Below, one piece after another: positions 43,395 through 52,291 of a DNA stretch of 64,000 nt (its first letter is position 1; the number at the start of each line of letters is the position of its first letter). The notes below the pieces were generated by a model. The model saw nothing but the letters and a program-made list of their open reading frames with translations. It was not told the DNA's origin and searched no databases. The position numbers were made by a program, and so were the translations under genes. This stretch comes from Gemmatimonadota bacterium (GTDB lineage: Bacteria > Gemmatimonadota > Gemmatimonadetes > Longimicrobiales > Gaopeijiaceae): NCBI GenBank assembly GCA_041390125.1, contig JAWKQN010000007.1, positions 1 to 64,000 of the forward strand. Reading direction: 5' to 3'.

Positions 43395-44654
43395 GTCCCC
43401 GAGGCCGGGTGCCAGGGCGTCCAGCACGTCGCGGGGCAAGTCCTCCAGCTCGCAGCCGTGCTCGATGGCGGTCCGGACCGCGCGTCCCACGACGTCGTGC
43501 GCATCGCGAAACGGCATGCCGCGGCGCACCAGCAGGTCCGCCAGGTCGGTCGCGTTGAGGAATCCACCCTCCGCCGCGGCGCGGCAGCGCTCCGCGTCGT
43601 AGTCGACGGAGCGCACGACGATCTCCATCACGCGCACACAGGCGTCCGTGTGGTCGAGCGCGTCGAAGAGCGCTTCCTTGTCCTCCTGCAGGTCCTTGTC
43701 GTACGCGAGCGGAAGGCCCTTGAGCGTCATCAGCAGGCCCTGCAGGTGCCCGGCCACCCGGCCCGTCTTGCCGCGGATGAGCTCGAGCGCGTCGGGGTTC
43801 TTCTTCTGCGGCATCAGGCTGGAGCCCGTGGAGACCGCGTCACCGAGCTGCAGGAAGCGCGCTTCGTATGAGGCGAAGAAGATCCAGTCTTCGGCCAGCC
43901 GGGAAAGGTGCGTCATCAGGAGCGCGCAGACGAACACCAGCTCCACCACGAAGTCCCGGTCGCTCACGGCGTCGAGGCTGTTGCGTGTGGGGCCGGCGAA
44001 CCCGAGCGCGGTGGCCAGGGCGCTCCGATCCACCGGCCAGGCCGTCCCGGCCAGGGCGCCCGACCCGAGCGGACAGGCGTCCAGGCGGCGACGGGCGTCG
44101 GTCAGGCGGCTCCGGTCGCGGGACAGCATCTCGACGTAGGCCAGGGCATGGTGACCCGCGGTGATCGGCTGGGCGCGCTGCAGGTGCGTATAGCCCGGGA
44201 GGGCCAGGTCGGCGGTGCGCTCGGCCAGCTCGGCCAGCGCGCGCATCACGCCCGCGATGGAACGATCGAGCGCAACGCTGCGGTCCCGGACCCACAGACG
44301 GAGGTCCGTGGCCACCTGGTCGTTGCGGGAGCGGCCCGTGTGCAGCTTGCGCGCCAGGTCGCCGACGCGCTCGCCGAGCGCCGCCTCCACGAAGCTGTGC
44401 ACGTCCTCGGCGGCGGAGCGCTCCAGGGGGCTGGGATCGGCCGCCAGGTCGCGCCCGAGCTCCTTGAGCGCCTTCTGCAGCGCGCGCACCTCCTTGCGGG
44501 TGAGCACACCGGCATCCCCCAGTGCGCCGGCCCACGCGACGCTGCCTTCGATGTCCGCATCGATCAGGCGGCGATCGAACGGAAGGCTGCGGTTGAACGC
44601 GTCGAACGCCGGATCCAGATCGCCCGAGAACCGTCCGCCCCACAATGCGCTCAC
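43230..44654 (-). CDS. argH: Argininosuccinate lyase
   Basis: The protein has 474 residues from the GTG at 44654, which overlaps the argG stop (GTGA). Fumarase-superfamily signatures are HTGRSRNDQ (105-113), YTHLQRAQP (155-163, with the catalytic Thr-His) and GSSLMPQKKNPD (277-288, with the mobile-loop Ser). It splits argininosuccinate to arginine and fumarate in the cytoplasm, the last step of arginine synthesis. Length is normal. The C-terminal Arg/Lys-rich tail (EARRWLRSLEQDAPKQRRGQKAPRRRQ) is extra and overlaps the FAD gene tail, so it may result from a lost stop. It forms a two-gene operon with argG. Confidence 0.96.
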   Translation of the reverse strand: MSALWGGRFSGDLDPAFDAFNRSLPFDRRLIDADIEGSVAWAGALGDAGVLTRKEVRALQKALKELGRDLAADPSPLERSAAEDVHSFVEAALGERVGDLARKLHTGRSRNDQVATDLRLWVRDRSVALDRSIAGVMRALAELAERTADLALPGYTHLQRAQPITAGHHALAYVEMLSRDRSRLTDARRRLDACPLGSGALAGTAWPVDRSALATALGFAGPTRNSLDAVSDRDFVVELVFVCALLMTHLSRLAEDWIFFASYEARFLQLGDAVSTGSSLMPQKKNPDALELIRGKTGRVAGHLQGLLMTLKGLPLAYDKDLQEDKEALFDALDHTDACVRVMEIVVRSVDYDAERCRAAAEGGFLNATDLADLLVRRGMPFRDAHDVVGRAVRTAIEHGCELEDLPRDVLDALAPGLGDLQRELALPAVLARRDVLGGTAPKRVRAEARRWLRSLEQDAPKQRRGQKAPRRRQ

Positions 44655-45856
44655 GACGTGCTCCGGTCCCGTTCGGCCGCGACCTTGGCCGGAAGACCGT
44701 ACAGGCGGATGAAACCGCCCGCGTCCGCGTGCTGGTACGTGTCGCTGTCCTCGAACGTGGAGAGATCCTCGCGGAACAGGGAGTTGGGGCTGGTGGCGGC
44801 CAGCGCCGTGGCCGTGCCCTTGTACAGCCGCACGCGCACGTCCCCGGAGACGGGCTCGCACACGGAGGCGAACAGGGCGTCCAGCGCCCGCCGCTCCGGC
44901 ACGAACCAGCGGCCGGTGTAGACCAGGTCGGCGTACTCCGGCATGAGGTGCTCCGCCAGGCGCGCGGTGTCCTTGTCCAGCGTGATCGAGCGCAACGTGC
45001 GCGCGGCCTCGAAGATCACCGTGCCGCCCGGGGTCTCGTAGACCCCGCGGGACTTCATGCCCACCAGCCGGTTCTCACAGATGTCCACGCGTCCCACGCC
45101 GTGGGCACCGGCGCGCTGGTTGAGGTGGGCTACCAGGGCCTCGGGCGCGAACGGCGTGCCGTCCACCGCGGTCGGGACGCCCTGCTCGAACGTAACGGTG
45201 AGCTCCTCCGGCCGGTCCGGGGCCTCCCACGGGTGGGCCGTCAGCATCCACACGTCGTCGGGCGGGGCGTTGCCCGGGTCCTCGAGCGCACCGCCCTCGT
45301 GGCTGATGTGCCAGAGGTTGCGGTCGCGCGAGTAGATCTTCTCGCGCGAGGCCGTCACCGGGATGTTGCGCGCCGCGGCGTAGTCGAGCGCCTGCGTGCG
45401 GGAGCGGATGTCCCACTCGCGCCAGGGCGCGATGACCTTCAGGTCGGGCGCCAGCGTCTGGTAGCCCAGCTCGAAGCGCACCTGGTCGTTGCCGCGGCCC
45501 GTGCAGCCGTGGGCCACATAGGCGGCGTCCACCTCGCGCGCGTAGTCCACCTGCGCCTTGGCGAGGATGGGGCGGGCCATCGAGGTGCCCAGCAGGTAGC
45601 GGCCCTCGTAGACGGTGAGCGCCCGCACGCACGGCCACACGTAGTCGGCCACGAACTCGCGGCGCAGATCCACCACCTTGCACGAGGCTGCTCCCGATGC
45701 GAGCGCCTTCTCCTCGAGCCCGTCGAGCTCGCCCTCTCCCTGGCCCACGTCCCCGGCCACGCAATGGACCTCGAGGTCGTAGTTCTCCTTGAGCCAGGGG
45801 ATGATGATCGACGTGTCGAGGCCGCCGGAGTAGGCGAGGGCGACGCGCTCCTTCAT
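44651..45856 (-). CDS. argG: Argininosuccinate synthase
   Basis: The protein has 401 residues. The N-terminal ATP-pyrophosphatase motif SGGLDTS is at 10-16, and the rest (CVAGDVGQGEGELDGLEEKALASGA; YVAHGCTGRGNDQVRFELGY; NRLVGMKSRGVYETPGGT) is the canonical argG sequence. It condenses citrulline with aspartate using ATP. Its stop overlaps the argH start in GTGA, so the two are coupled. No other arg genes are in view, so upstream steps must be encoded elsewhere. No operator for ArgR-type control is visible in the 234-bp gap before it. Confidence 0.97.
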   Translation of the reverse strand: MKERVALAYSGGLDTSIIIPWLKENYDLEVHCVAGDVGQGEGELDGLEEKALASGAASCKVVDLRREFVADYVWPCVRALTVYEGRYLLGTSMARPILAKAQVDYAREVDAAYVAHGCTGRGNDQVRFELGYQTLAPDLKVIAPWREWDIRSRTQALDYAAARNIPVTASREKIYSRDRNLWHISHEGGALEDPGNAPPDDVWMLTAHPWEAPDRPEELTVTFEQGVPTAVDGTPFAPEALVAHLNQRAGAHGVGRVDICENRLVGMKSRGVYETPGGTVIFEAARTLRSITLDKDTARLAEHLMPEYADLVYTGRWFVPERRALDALFASVCEPVSGDVRVRLYKGTATALAATSPNSLFREDLSTFEDSDTYQHADAGGFIRLYGLPAKVAAERDRSTS

Positions 45857-46090
45857 GGCACGGTTCCTTGTCGAGGATGCGGACGCGCCCGGCCGTTCCG
45901 GGCACCGCCGCGGGGAAGATCGGGTGCGAGGGGCCGCGGGAGAAGGGCCGCGGCCGGATCGGACGCGCGTCCGGGCCGTCCCTCCGCCGCGCGCCCGATC
46001 TCAGCGGTCCGGGCCGTCTCTGCGCGCCGCGCCCGGTCGGACCGTACGCGGCTGGACCGCCGGCTCCCTCGGACGAGCGCCGCGCCCGGC

Positions 46091-47428
46091 CTACCGGATC
46101 AGCCGGATCCGTGGGTTGATCGGGTACAGCCATTCCACCCCGCGCTCCGTGACCACGGCGTCGTCCTCGAGCGGGATGCGCGCCTTGGCGCCGCCCCACT
46201 CGGGGACGGCGGTGTACGCGAACAGCTCGATGGAGAACAGGTTGCCCGGCCGGACCTCGTACGTCAGGCGCAGCGGATTGAAGAAGGCGATGGACGGGCC
46301 GATGCCGTGGCCCAGGTTCCCCACCGAGTGGTTGCCGAACATGATGTCGGTGGTGGGCGTGTCGTAGGGTCGATTGAACTCCTCCATGGGCCGGAAGCCG
46401 GCGTCGCGCAGCGCCTCCACGAGCGCGTCCGAGTTGGCCTGGGCCGTCCGACCCGCGCGGATGGTGCGCTTGATCACCTCGCGCGCCTCCACGCCCCGGT
46501 CGAACGCGTTCACGAGGCCAGGGGGAGCCGTCGTCTCGCCCTCGCGCAGCACGTACGCGATGCGCTTCATGTCGGTGTGGAAGTTCAGGAAGCCCACGCC
46601 CCAGTCGATCATCAGCAGGTCACCGCGCTGGATGATGCGCTCGTTGGAGGTGGCCTCGATGCCGTTCGGTCCCGTCACGTAGACGGACGGGAAGTCGAAG
46701 GACGTCCCCAGCCCCCGCACGCGCAGCTGCTCCATCATCCACCAGGCCACGTCCTCCAGGGCGGTCACGCCGGGCGTGATCACCTCGTTGGAGAAGGCGC
46801 GCTCGGCGATCTCGCGCGAGATCTCCCCGGCCTCGGCGAACGCGGCGATCTCGGAGGCGACGCGGCGGGAGCGGAAATCGGAGATCAGCTTCTCGGCGGA
46901 GACCAGCCGTGACGCCCACGGCTCGCCCAGCGTCTCCACCAACGCCTGGTGGCTGGTATACGAGAGGCCATCGGCCGCGCCGATCTGGCGGGACATGTTC
47001 ACGCCGATGCGGCGCGGGGCGCGCTCGGCCACGAAGGCACGCAGGTCGACGGACGACAGCACCTGATCGTAGGCACCGCTCTCCTCCACGCGGTAGCCGT
47101 CCACACCTGCCGCCACGCGCTCGATCCGGTCGCCCCCCCGGTCCGTGAAGATGTAGTAGCCCACGGATCCCACGTATCCGCCGCCCAGATCCTCGACCAG
47201 CGGGTCGGGCAGCCCCTCCTTCACGACCGTGATCCACATGTCGATGCCGTTCTCGCGCATGGCCTCGGGCAGGATCAGGTCGAACTTGTCCCGGCGGATC
47301 TGCGCCATGCGCTCCCAGCGGCGGCGGGCCTCCTGGGCCGACGCGTCGTGCGGCAGCGACGCCGCGAGGAGGGGCAGCACGAGGGTGGCCAGGAGCGGGA
47401 GGGACAGCGAACGGCGGGACGGGCGCAT
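46091..47428 (-). CDS. Secreted M24 family metallopeptidase
   Basis: The protein has 445 residues with a signal peptide (MRPSRRSLSL to ASAQ). The two-metal site of M24 (pita-bread) peptidases is present: D275, D286, H374, E401 and E421, within MIDWGVGF, FHTDMKR, GHGIGP, FSIELF and PLEDD. It should cleave Xaa-Pro or N-terminal residues in the periplasm. It is followed by about 234 bp without a visible gene before argG, and preceded by a 159-bp gap to the MutS-like gene. Confidence 0.92.
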   Translation of the reverse strand: MRPSRRSLSLPLLATLVLPLLAASLPHDASAQEARRRWERMAQIRRDKFDLILPEAMRENGIDMWITVVKEGLPDPLVEDLGGGYVGSVGYYIFTDRGGDRIERVAAGVDGYRVEESGAYDQVLSSVDLRAFVAERAPRRIGVNMSRQIGAADGLSYTSHQALVETLGEPWASRLVSAEKLISDFRSRRVASEIAAFAEAGEISREIAERAFSNEVITPGVTALEDVAWWMMEQLRVRGLGTSFDFPSVYVTGPNGIEATSNERIIQRGDLLMIDWGVGFLNFHTDMKRIAYVLREGETTAPPGLVNAFDRGVEAREVIKRTIRAGRTAQANSDALVEALRDAGFRPMEEFNRPYDTPTTDIMFGNHSVGNLGHGIGPSIAFFNPLRLTYEVRPGNLFSIELFAYTAVPEWGGAKARIPLEDDAVVTERGVEWLYPINPRIRLIR

Positions 47429-47587
47429 CGGGGGATCCGGATCCAGGGTGGCGGCGGTCGAGCCGGGAGTATGGGATGCGGCCGCCGCCGGGGCGAGCCG
47501 GGCGCCCCGGACGGAACCGGCGTCCGGAACGGGGCGGTGGATGGGGGTGGGGTCTGCTCGTCCCGGCCTACGGGAGCGACGACCCGC

Positions 47588-49474
47588 TCAGCCCTCCTCG
47601 TCGACCTCGATGCCCTCGAGCCGCATGACCTCCAGCGCGTTGGTGCTCGGGAGCGGCCCTTCGCGCAGGCGGTAGTCGAAGGTCATCTGGCCGTCCATCA
47701 CCGCGTCCGTGAAATGGACCACCCGCGCATCCACCGTCGGATCGTCCGCGAGGGCGGCCAGGCTGAGGTCGTGGGTGGAGACCAGCGTCGCGGTCGGGCC
47801 CGTCACGAGGCGCTTCAGCACCGCGACGGTGCCGGCGTGCCGCTCCCGGGAGTTGGTCCCCGACAGGATCTCGTCCAGGAGCACGAGCGTGGGACCCGGC
47901 GCCGCGGCCGTATCCAGGCAGAAGCGCAGGCGGCGGACCTCGGCGTGGAAGCGGGACAGACCGCTGCGCAGGGAGTCCTCCACGTTCATGGAGGTGACCA
48001 CCGACAGCGGCCGCAGACGGAGGTGGGTGGCGGGAACCGGAAGGCCGGCGCGGGCCAGCACCACCGCCAACCCGGCCGAACGCAGCCAGGTGCTCTTGCC
48101 GCTCATGTTGGAGCCGGTGACCACCACCAGCGCGCCTTCCTCCAGGAGCTGCACGTCGTTGGAAACGCGCGCTGCGCGGGGCAGGAGCGGGTGCGCCAGG
48201 GCGGTCGCGTCCAGCAGGGGCCCCGCCGGATCGCAGACCGGCCAGGTGGCGTCCGGCGTGGCCTCGGCCCAGGTGGTCAGGGACAGCAGCGTCTCCAGGC
48301 CTGCGACGGCGCCCATCCAGGCGCCCAGCTCGCTGCCGTGCCGGGCCTTCCAGCGCAGCAGCGCGCGGCGGGCCCGCACGTCGCTCAGCAGGAGCACGTT
48401 GCCCGTCAGCGCCCAGTAGGCGTTCTGCCGTTGGGCGAGGCGGTGTACGGCGCGCTGGAGCTCGGCGACGGCCGCCGGCGCGGGTGAGCCGGGGTCCGCC
48501 ACGGACGCGATGGTCTCCGACAACAGCGGCGAGCGGAAGGACAGGGTCGCGACGGTCTCCAGCACCCGGGTCCACGCAGACAACGTATCCGCCACGCCCG
48601 TGAAGCGGTCGGTGAGCGCGTCCAGATCCCGGAAGCGCCGTGCGTAGAAGACGTTCACGAGGTACGGCCCCAGCGCCCAGAGCCAGTGCCAGCCGAAGAC
48701 CAGGGTCAGCGCCGCGCCGGCGAGCGCCGTGAGCGGCAGCACGAGGGTGAGGATCCGCTCCGCGGCCCCGGCGTCCGCGTCCTGTACCGGATCGGCCCCC
48801 CACGCCACCAGCGCGCGGGTGCGGGCCGCCAGCAGGTCCGCCGGGTGACGGGCCCCGGATTCGGCCAGGGCCCGCAACTCGATCTCCAGCGCTTCCCGGT
48901 CGGTAGGGCGCTCGAGCAGCTCCCGTACCGCGCCGGCGCGCGCGCTCAGGTCGGGACGCGGCCGATCGTCCGCCAGCCAGGCGGCCAGGGCGTCGCGCCC
49001 GAGCACGGTGTGGCAGGCGTTCACCCGCTGGAAGAGCGATCCCGCTCCGAACACCGCCAGGTCGTACGCGAACGCGTGCGTGCGCTCCAGGTACGCCGTG
49101 CCGTCCGCCTGGCCGAAGTCGAACTGCTCGTCCAGGCGGGCGCGGGCGCGCTCCAGCCAGTCGACCGCGTAGCCGCGCCGGATGCGACGGCCGCTCCACC
49201 GGCGCCGGACCACGACCAGCGGGACGAGCCCCAGGATCGTGATGGCCAACACGCCACCGGCGGGGAGAGGCACGACGCCGACGGCGGCCAGCAGCGCGAG
49301 CAGCAGTCCGCCCAGCAGCAGCGCGGCCGATGCATTGGCCCACCCGAGCTCACGCGACTCCAGGGTCGCATGCTCGGCCCGCCGCTCCGTGAGCCGGGCC
49401 TCCGCCGCGGCCCGCGCCTCCGCGAGCGGCTCCGGACCGGATCCGCCCTGGTTGCGGGCCGGGGCCGGACTCAC
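47588..49474 (-). CDS. Membrane-bound MutS-domain ATPase
   Basis: The protein has 628 residues from the GTG at 49474, which overlaps the upstream stop (GTGA). Residues about 44-90 and 240-278 contain membrane helices, two in each block. The C-terminal domain is MutS_V: Walker A GSNMSGKST at 454-462, then DEILSGTNSRERHAG and STHDLSLAAL as Walker B and signature region. There are no mismatch-recognition domains, so it is not a mismatch-repair MutS. Membrane-bound MutS_V proteins of this shape are a known but uncharacterised family. It is the last gene of a minus-strand set that starts with DUF5916. Confidence 0.85.
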   Translation of the reverse strand: MSPAPARNQGGSGPEPLAEARAAAEARLTERRAEHATLESRELGWANASAALLLGGLLLALLAAVGVVPLPAGGVLAITILGLVPLVVVRRRWSGRRIRRGYAVDWLERARARLDEQFDFGQADGTAYLERTHAFAYDLAVFGAGSLFQRVNACHTVLGRDALAAWLADDRPRPDLSARAGAVRELLERPTDREALEIELRALAESGARHPADLLAARTRALVAWGADPVQDADAGAAERILTLVLPLTALAGAALTLVFGWHWLWALGPYLVNVFYARRFRDLDALTDRFTGVADTLSAWTRVLETVATLSFRSPLLSETIASVADPGSPAPAAVAELQRAVHRLAQRQNAYWALTGNVLLLSDVRARRALLRWKARHGSELGAWMGAVAGLETLLSLTTWAEATPDATWPVCDPAGPLLDATALAHPLLPRAARVSNDVQLLEEGALVVVTGSNMSGKSTWLRSAGLAVVLARAGLPVPATHLRLRPLSVVTSMNVEDSLRSGLSRFHAEVRRLRFCLDTAAAPGPTLVLLDEILSGTNSRERHAGTVAVLKRLVTGPTATLVSTHDLSLAALADDPTVDARVVHFTDAVMDGQMTFDYRLREGPLPSTNALEVMRLEGIEVDEEG

Positions 49475-49986
49475 TCGTCCTCGGCCGCCGGGTGGAAGCT
49501 CATCTCGCGGGTGGCGGCGTGGTCGAGCGTGTTGATCCAGCCCCGCATCAGCTGCTGCAGGCTCTCGGAGAACGCGTCCTGGTGCTGGAGCCACCAGTCG
49601 CGGAAGCCGGGACGCACCAGGTAGGAGCGGATCATGAAGCGGTAGCTCTTCCAGAGCTCCTTCTCCAGCATCCCGTTGCGGTACTGGTAGTACAGGTTGT
49701 CCCAGTGGCGGAACGTCGCGAGCAGCATCGAGTGCCAGCGGAAGTGCTCCACCGGGTCCAGCGCCTCCGCGCCGTGGTCGAGGCCGCGACCCCAGATGTC
49801 GGCCATGTCGGGGTCGGAGATGATCAGGGAGAGAAGCTCGAGGCTGTTGTGCGAGATCTCCTGGTAGGAGGAGGCGCGAACCGCTTTGGTGTTCTGTTTC
49901 AACTGCACACTGACGTAGATCAACGAGACGATCACGCCGATCGCGCCGATGAATTCGCCCAGATTGCCGAGGGCGTTCAGGTCCAA
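49471..49986 (-). CDS. Small unknown protein with N-terminal helix
   Basis: The protein has 171 residues from a TTG at 49986 with GGAG 8 bp before it. A long shadow frame extends much further upstream and was dropped, since it overlaps the M20 gene. The N-terminus (LNALGNLGEFIGAIGVIVSLIYVSVQL) is a membrane helix. The body (SSYQEISHNSLELLSLIISDPDMADIWGRGL; LLATFRHWDNLYYQYRNGML; PGFRDWWLQHQDAFSESLQQLM) is helical with aromatic residues. I cannot name a family. Its stop overlaps the MutS-like GTG and its start overlaps the M20 stop by 10 bp, which shows tight coupling on both sides. Confidence 0.7.
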   Translation of the reverse strand: MDLNALGNLGEFIGAIGVIVSLIYVSVQLKQNTKAVRASSYQEISHNSLELLSLIISDPDMADIWGRGLDHGAEALDPVEHFRWHSMLLATFRHWDNLYYQYRNGMLEKELWKSYRFMIRSYLVRPGFRDWWLQHQDAFSESLQQLMRGWINTLDHAATREMSFHPAAEDE

Positions 49987-51446
49987 GGGAGGTGCTCCGT
50001 GTTCTGGATCAGTCGTCGGAAGAAGCGGACCGCCTGCGCGTACTCCGCGACGGCGATGCGCTCCCCGGTTCCGTGCATGCGCGCCAGGTCCTCCATCTCG
50101 AACCGGATCGGCAGGAACCGGAACACGTTCGCGGAACGGGCCCCGTAGTACCAGGCGTCGGTTCCCCCGGGCACCACGTAGGGCGTGACCACCACGTCGG
50201 TGCCGATGACCTCGTGGATGGTGCGCGCCAGCAGCGCGAAGGCTTCCGAGTCGGGATCGGACACCGGCGAGGGGTCCCGCGCGCTCTCCAGCGGACGGAC
50301 CCTGACGCGGTCGTCGTCGATGACGTCGCGCACGCGGGCCGTGACGCTCTCGACCGTCTCGCCCGGCCGGATCCGGAAGTTGACGACGGCCCGGGCCTCG
50401 ATCGGCAGGACGTTGTCCTTCTCCCCGGACTGGAAGACCGTCGCGGCGGTGGTGGTGCGGAGCAGGGCCGACACCTCGCCGGAGCGGCCCAGCAGCGGGG
50501 CCAGGACGGGTCCGAAGAGCCAGCGGTTCCCCAGGAGCAGCCGCCCGCCGAGGCCCATGTGGGGCGCGAGACGCTCGAAGAGCAGGGCGCCGGTCCCATC
50601 CAGCGCCAGCGGGAACGGGTCCGCCTCCAGGCGGGTCACGGCCGCGGCGACGATGCCGATGGCGGTCTGCGGGGGCGGGCTGGAGGAATGGCCCCCGAGA
50701 CCCTGGGCGGTCAGCTCGAGGCTCAGGTAGCCCTTCTCCGAGATGCCGACCAGCGCCACGGGCGGGTCGACGCCCGGAAAGCCGGGCAGCACCGTGCCGC
50801 CCTCGTCCAGCACCAGCGCGGGCGCCTCGCCCCGGGCGGCCAGCAGCTCCGCGATGGCCCGCGCGCCGTTGTGCCCGCCGATCTCTTCGTCGTGGCCGAA
50901 GGCCAGCCACAGCGTGCGCGGCGGGGCCCACCCCTCGGCCAGGAGCGCCTCGACCGCCTCCAGGATGCCCAGCACCGTGGCCTTGTCGTCCAGCGCGCCC
51001 CGACCCCACACCCATCCGTCCGCGATGACGCCCCCGAAGGGCGGGTGCTCCCAGTCGGACTCGGTCCCGGCCAGCACGGGCACCACGTCCTGATGGCCCA
51101 TCAGCACCACGGGGGCGGCCTCGGACGTGCCCTCCCAACGGTAGAGCAGGCCCAGCCCGCCGATGGTCTCGCGGGCCAGGGTGCCGTGCACACGGGGGAA
51201 GGTCTCCTCCAGGAAGGCGTGGAAGGCGCGGAAGGCGGCCGAGTCCGGCTCGGCGGGCGGCAGCGGCGACACGGTGGGATACGTGAGCGCGCGGGCCAGC
51301 CGCTCCGCCACGGCCCGCTCGTCCACAGGGATCTCCACCGCCTCCACCGTGGGCGGCGGATCCGGACGCAGCGTCAGCGCGCGCACGAGCGCGACGCCCA
51401 CCAGGAGGGCCGGCACCGCGACCAGGACGGCCAGGACCTTCTTCAT
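49977..51446 (-). CDS. M20 family peptidase (PM20D1-like)
   Basis: The protein has 489 residues, with an N-terminal helix (MKKVLAVLVAVPALLVGVAL) serving as signal or anchor. The M20 metal residues are H118 and D120 (MGHQDV), D153/D154 (GRGALDDKA) and E187/E188 (GHDEEIGG), followed by AIAELLAARG and SEKGYLSLELT. The long form with an N-terminal helix matches the carboxypeptidase-S/PM20D1 group, which hydrolyse N-acyl amino acids or dipeptides. It is coupled to the next gene by a 10-bp overlap and follows the cyclase gene after 7 bp, so it is in the same operon. Confidence 0.92.
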   Translation of the reverse strand: MKKVLAVLVAVPALLVGVALVRALTLRPDPPPTVEAVEIPVDERAVAERLARALTYPTVSPLPPAEPDSAAFRAFHAFLEETFPRVHGTLARETIGGLGLLYRWEGTSEAAPVVLMGHQDVVPVLAGTESDWEHPPFGGVIADGWVWGRGALDDKATVLGILEAVEALLAEGWAPPRTLWLAFGHDEEIGGHNGARAIAELLAARGEAPALVLDEGGTVLPGFPGVDPPVALVGISEKGYLSLELTAQGLGGHSSSPPPQTAIGIVAAAVTRLEADPFPLALDGTGALLFERLAPHMGLGGRLLLGNRWLFGPVLAPLLGRSGEVSALLRTTTAATVFQSGEKDNVLPIEARAVVNFRIRPGETVESVTARVRDVIDDDRVRVRPLESARDPSPVSDPDSEAFALLARTIHEVIGTDVVVTPYVVPGGTDAWYYGARSANVFRFLPIRFEMEDLARMHGTGERIAVAEYAQAVRFFRRLIQNTEHLPWT

Positions 51447-51453
51447 CGGCCGC

Positions 51454-52278
51454 TCAGGTACGCTGCGGCACGAAGGCCACGATGCGCAACGGACCGCCGC
51501 TGCCGCCCGCGATCTTCATCGGGAGCGCCACCACGAAGGCGCCCTGTGCCGGCAGCTGCTCCAGCCCCGCCACGTTCTCGAAGCCCGGGATGTCGGCGTC
51601 GTACAGGATCCGGTGGCTCTCGAACCCCTGCGACTGCCCGTAATCGATGCTGGGGGTGTCGATGCCCACCGCTGCGACGTCCCGTTGCTCCACCAGCCAA
51701 CGCGCAGCGTCGGGGTGCAGCCCCGGGAAGTGGAGGAGGGGCACGGCCTCCGGCCCGGTCACGTCGGTGCCCAGGTAGGCGACCCGGTCGTCGTAGCGGC
51801 TGCTCCAGCCCGTCCGCAGCAGCAGGATCACGCGCGGCGGGAGCGGTCCGTGCTCCGCCTCCCAGGCCTCCAGGTCGGCCACCTCGACCTGGGCGTCGGC
51901 GTCCGCGCGCGCGGAGATGTCCACGACCGCGGCCGCTCCGATGAGGCGGTCCAAGGGGATCTCGTCGGCGGCCTGCCGTCCCTCGGCGAAGTGGATGGGG
52001 GCGTCCAGGTGCGTTCCCCCGTGCTCCGCTGCGCGGAAGTCGAACGCGGAGTAGAACCAGCCGCCCGGCGTGTCGCCGAACGACACCGTGTCCAACTCGA
52101 AGGCCCGGGCGGTGGGCCAGTAGATCGCGTCCTCGGAGAAGGGATGGGTCAGGTCCACCCAGCGGCCGCTCGCGCCCGCGAAGACGGCTGCGGCGCCGGG
52201 CGCGCTCGGCGCGGGCGCGGGGCTGCAGGCGAGCGGCAGGAGGAGCAGCAGGGTCGCAGGCACGCGCGTGGAGATCAT
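51454..52278 (-). CDS. Cyclase-family metal hydrolase (kynurenine formamidase-like) lipoprotein
   Basis: The protein has 274 residues with a lipobox at Cys18 (LPLAC). The cyclase-family metal motif HGGTHLDAPIHF starts at H86 and includes H90, D92 and H96. Later VGIDTPSIDYG is also typical. Members cleave amide or ester bonds, for example N-formyl-kynurenine. It is surface- or periplasm-anchored, unlike the usual cytoplasmic form. The gene lies 13 bp after the DUF5916 gene and 7 bp before M20, so all are probably cotranscribed. The substrate is unknown. Confidence 0.87.
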   Translation of the reverse strand: MISTRVPATLLLLLPLACSPAPAPSAPGAAAVFAGASGRWVDLTHPFSEDAIYWPTARAFELDTVSFGDTPGGWFYSAFDFRAAEHGGTHLDAPIHFAEGRQAADEIPLDRLIGAAAVVDISARADADAQVEVADLEAWEAEHGPLPPRVILLLRTGWSSRYDDRVAYLGTDVTGPEAVPLLHFPGLHPDAARWLVEQRDVAAVGIDTPSIDYGQSQGFESHRILYDADIPGFENVAGLEQLPAQGAFVVALPMKIAGGSGGPLRIVAFVPQRT

Positions 52279-52291
52279 CGCATCGCTCCGG

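Noticed and set aside
44645..46912. 755-residue plus-strand open frame
   Set aside because: It is antisense to argG and the M24 gene, and lacks any plausible start or motif.
49987..51138. N-terminal extension of the small gene at 49471-49986
   Set aside because: The extension overlaps the M20 gene on the same strand and is Arg/Gly-rich shadow sequence; the TTG at 49986 has a ribosome site.
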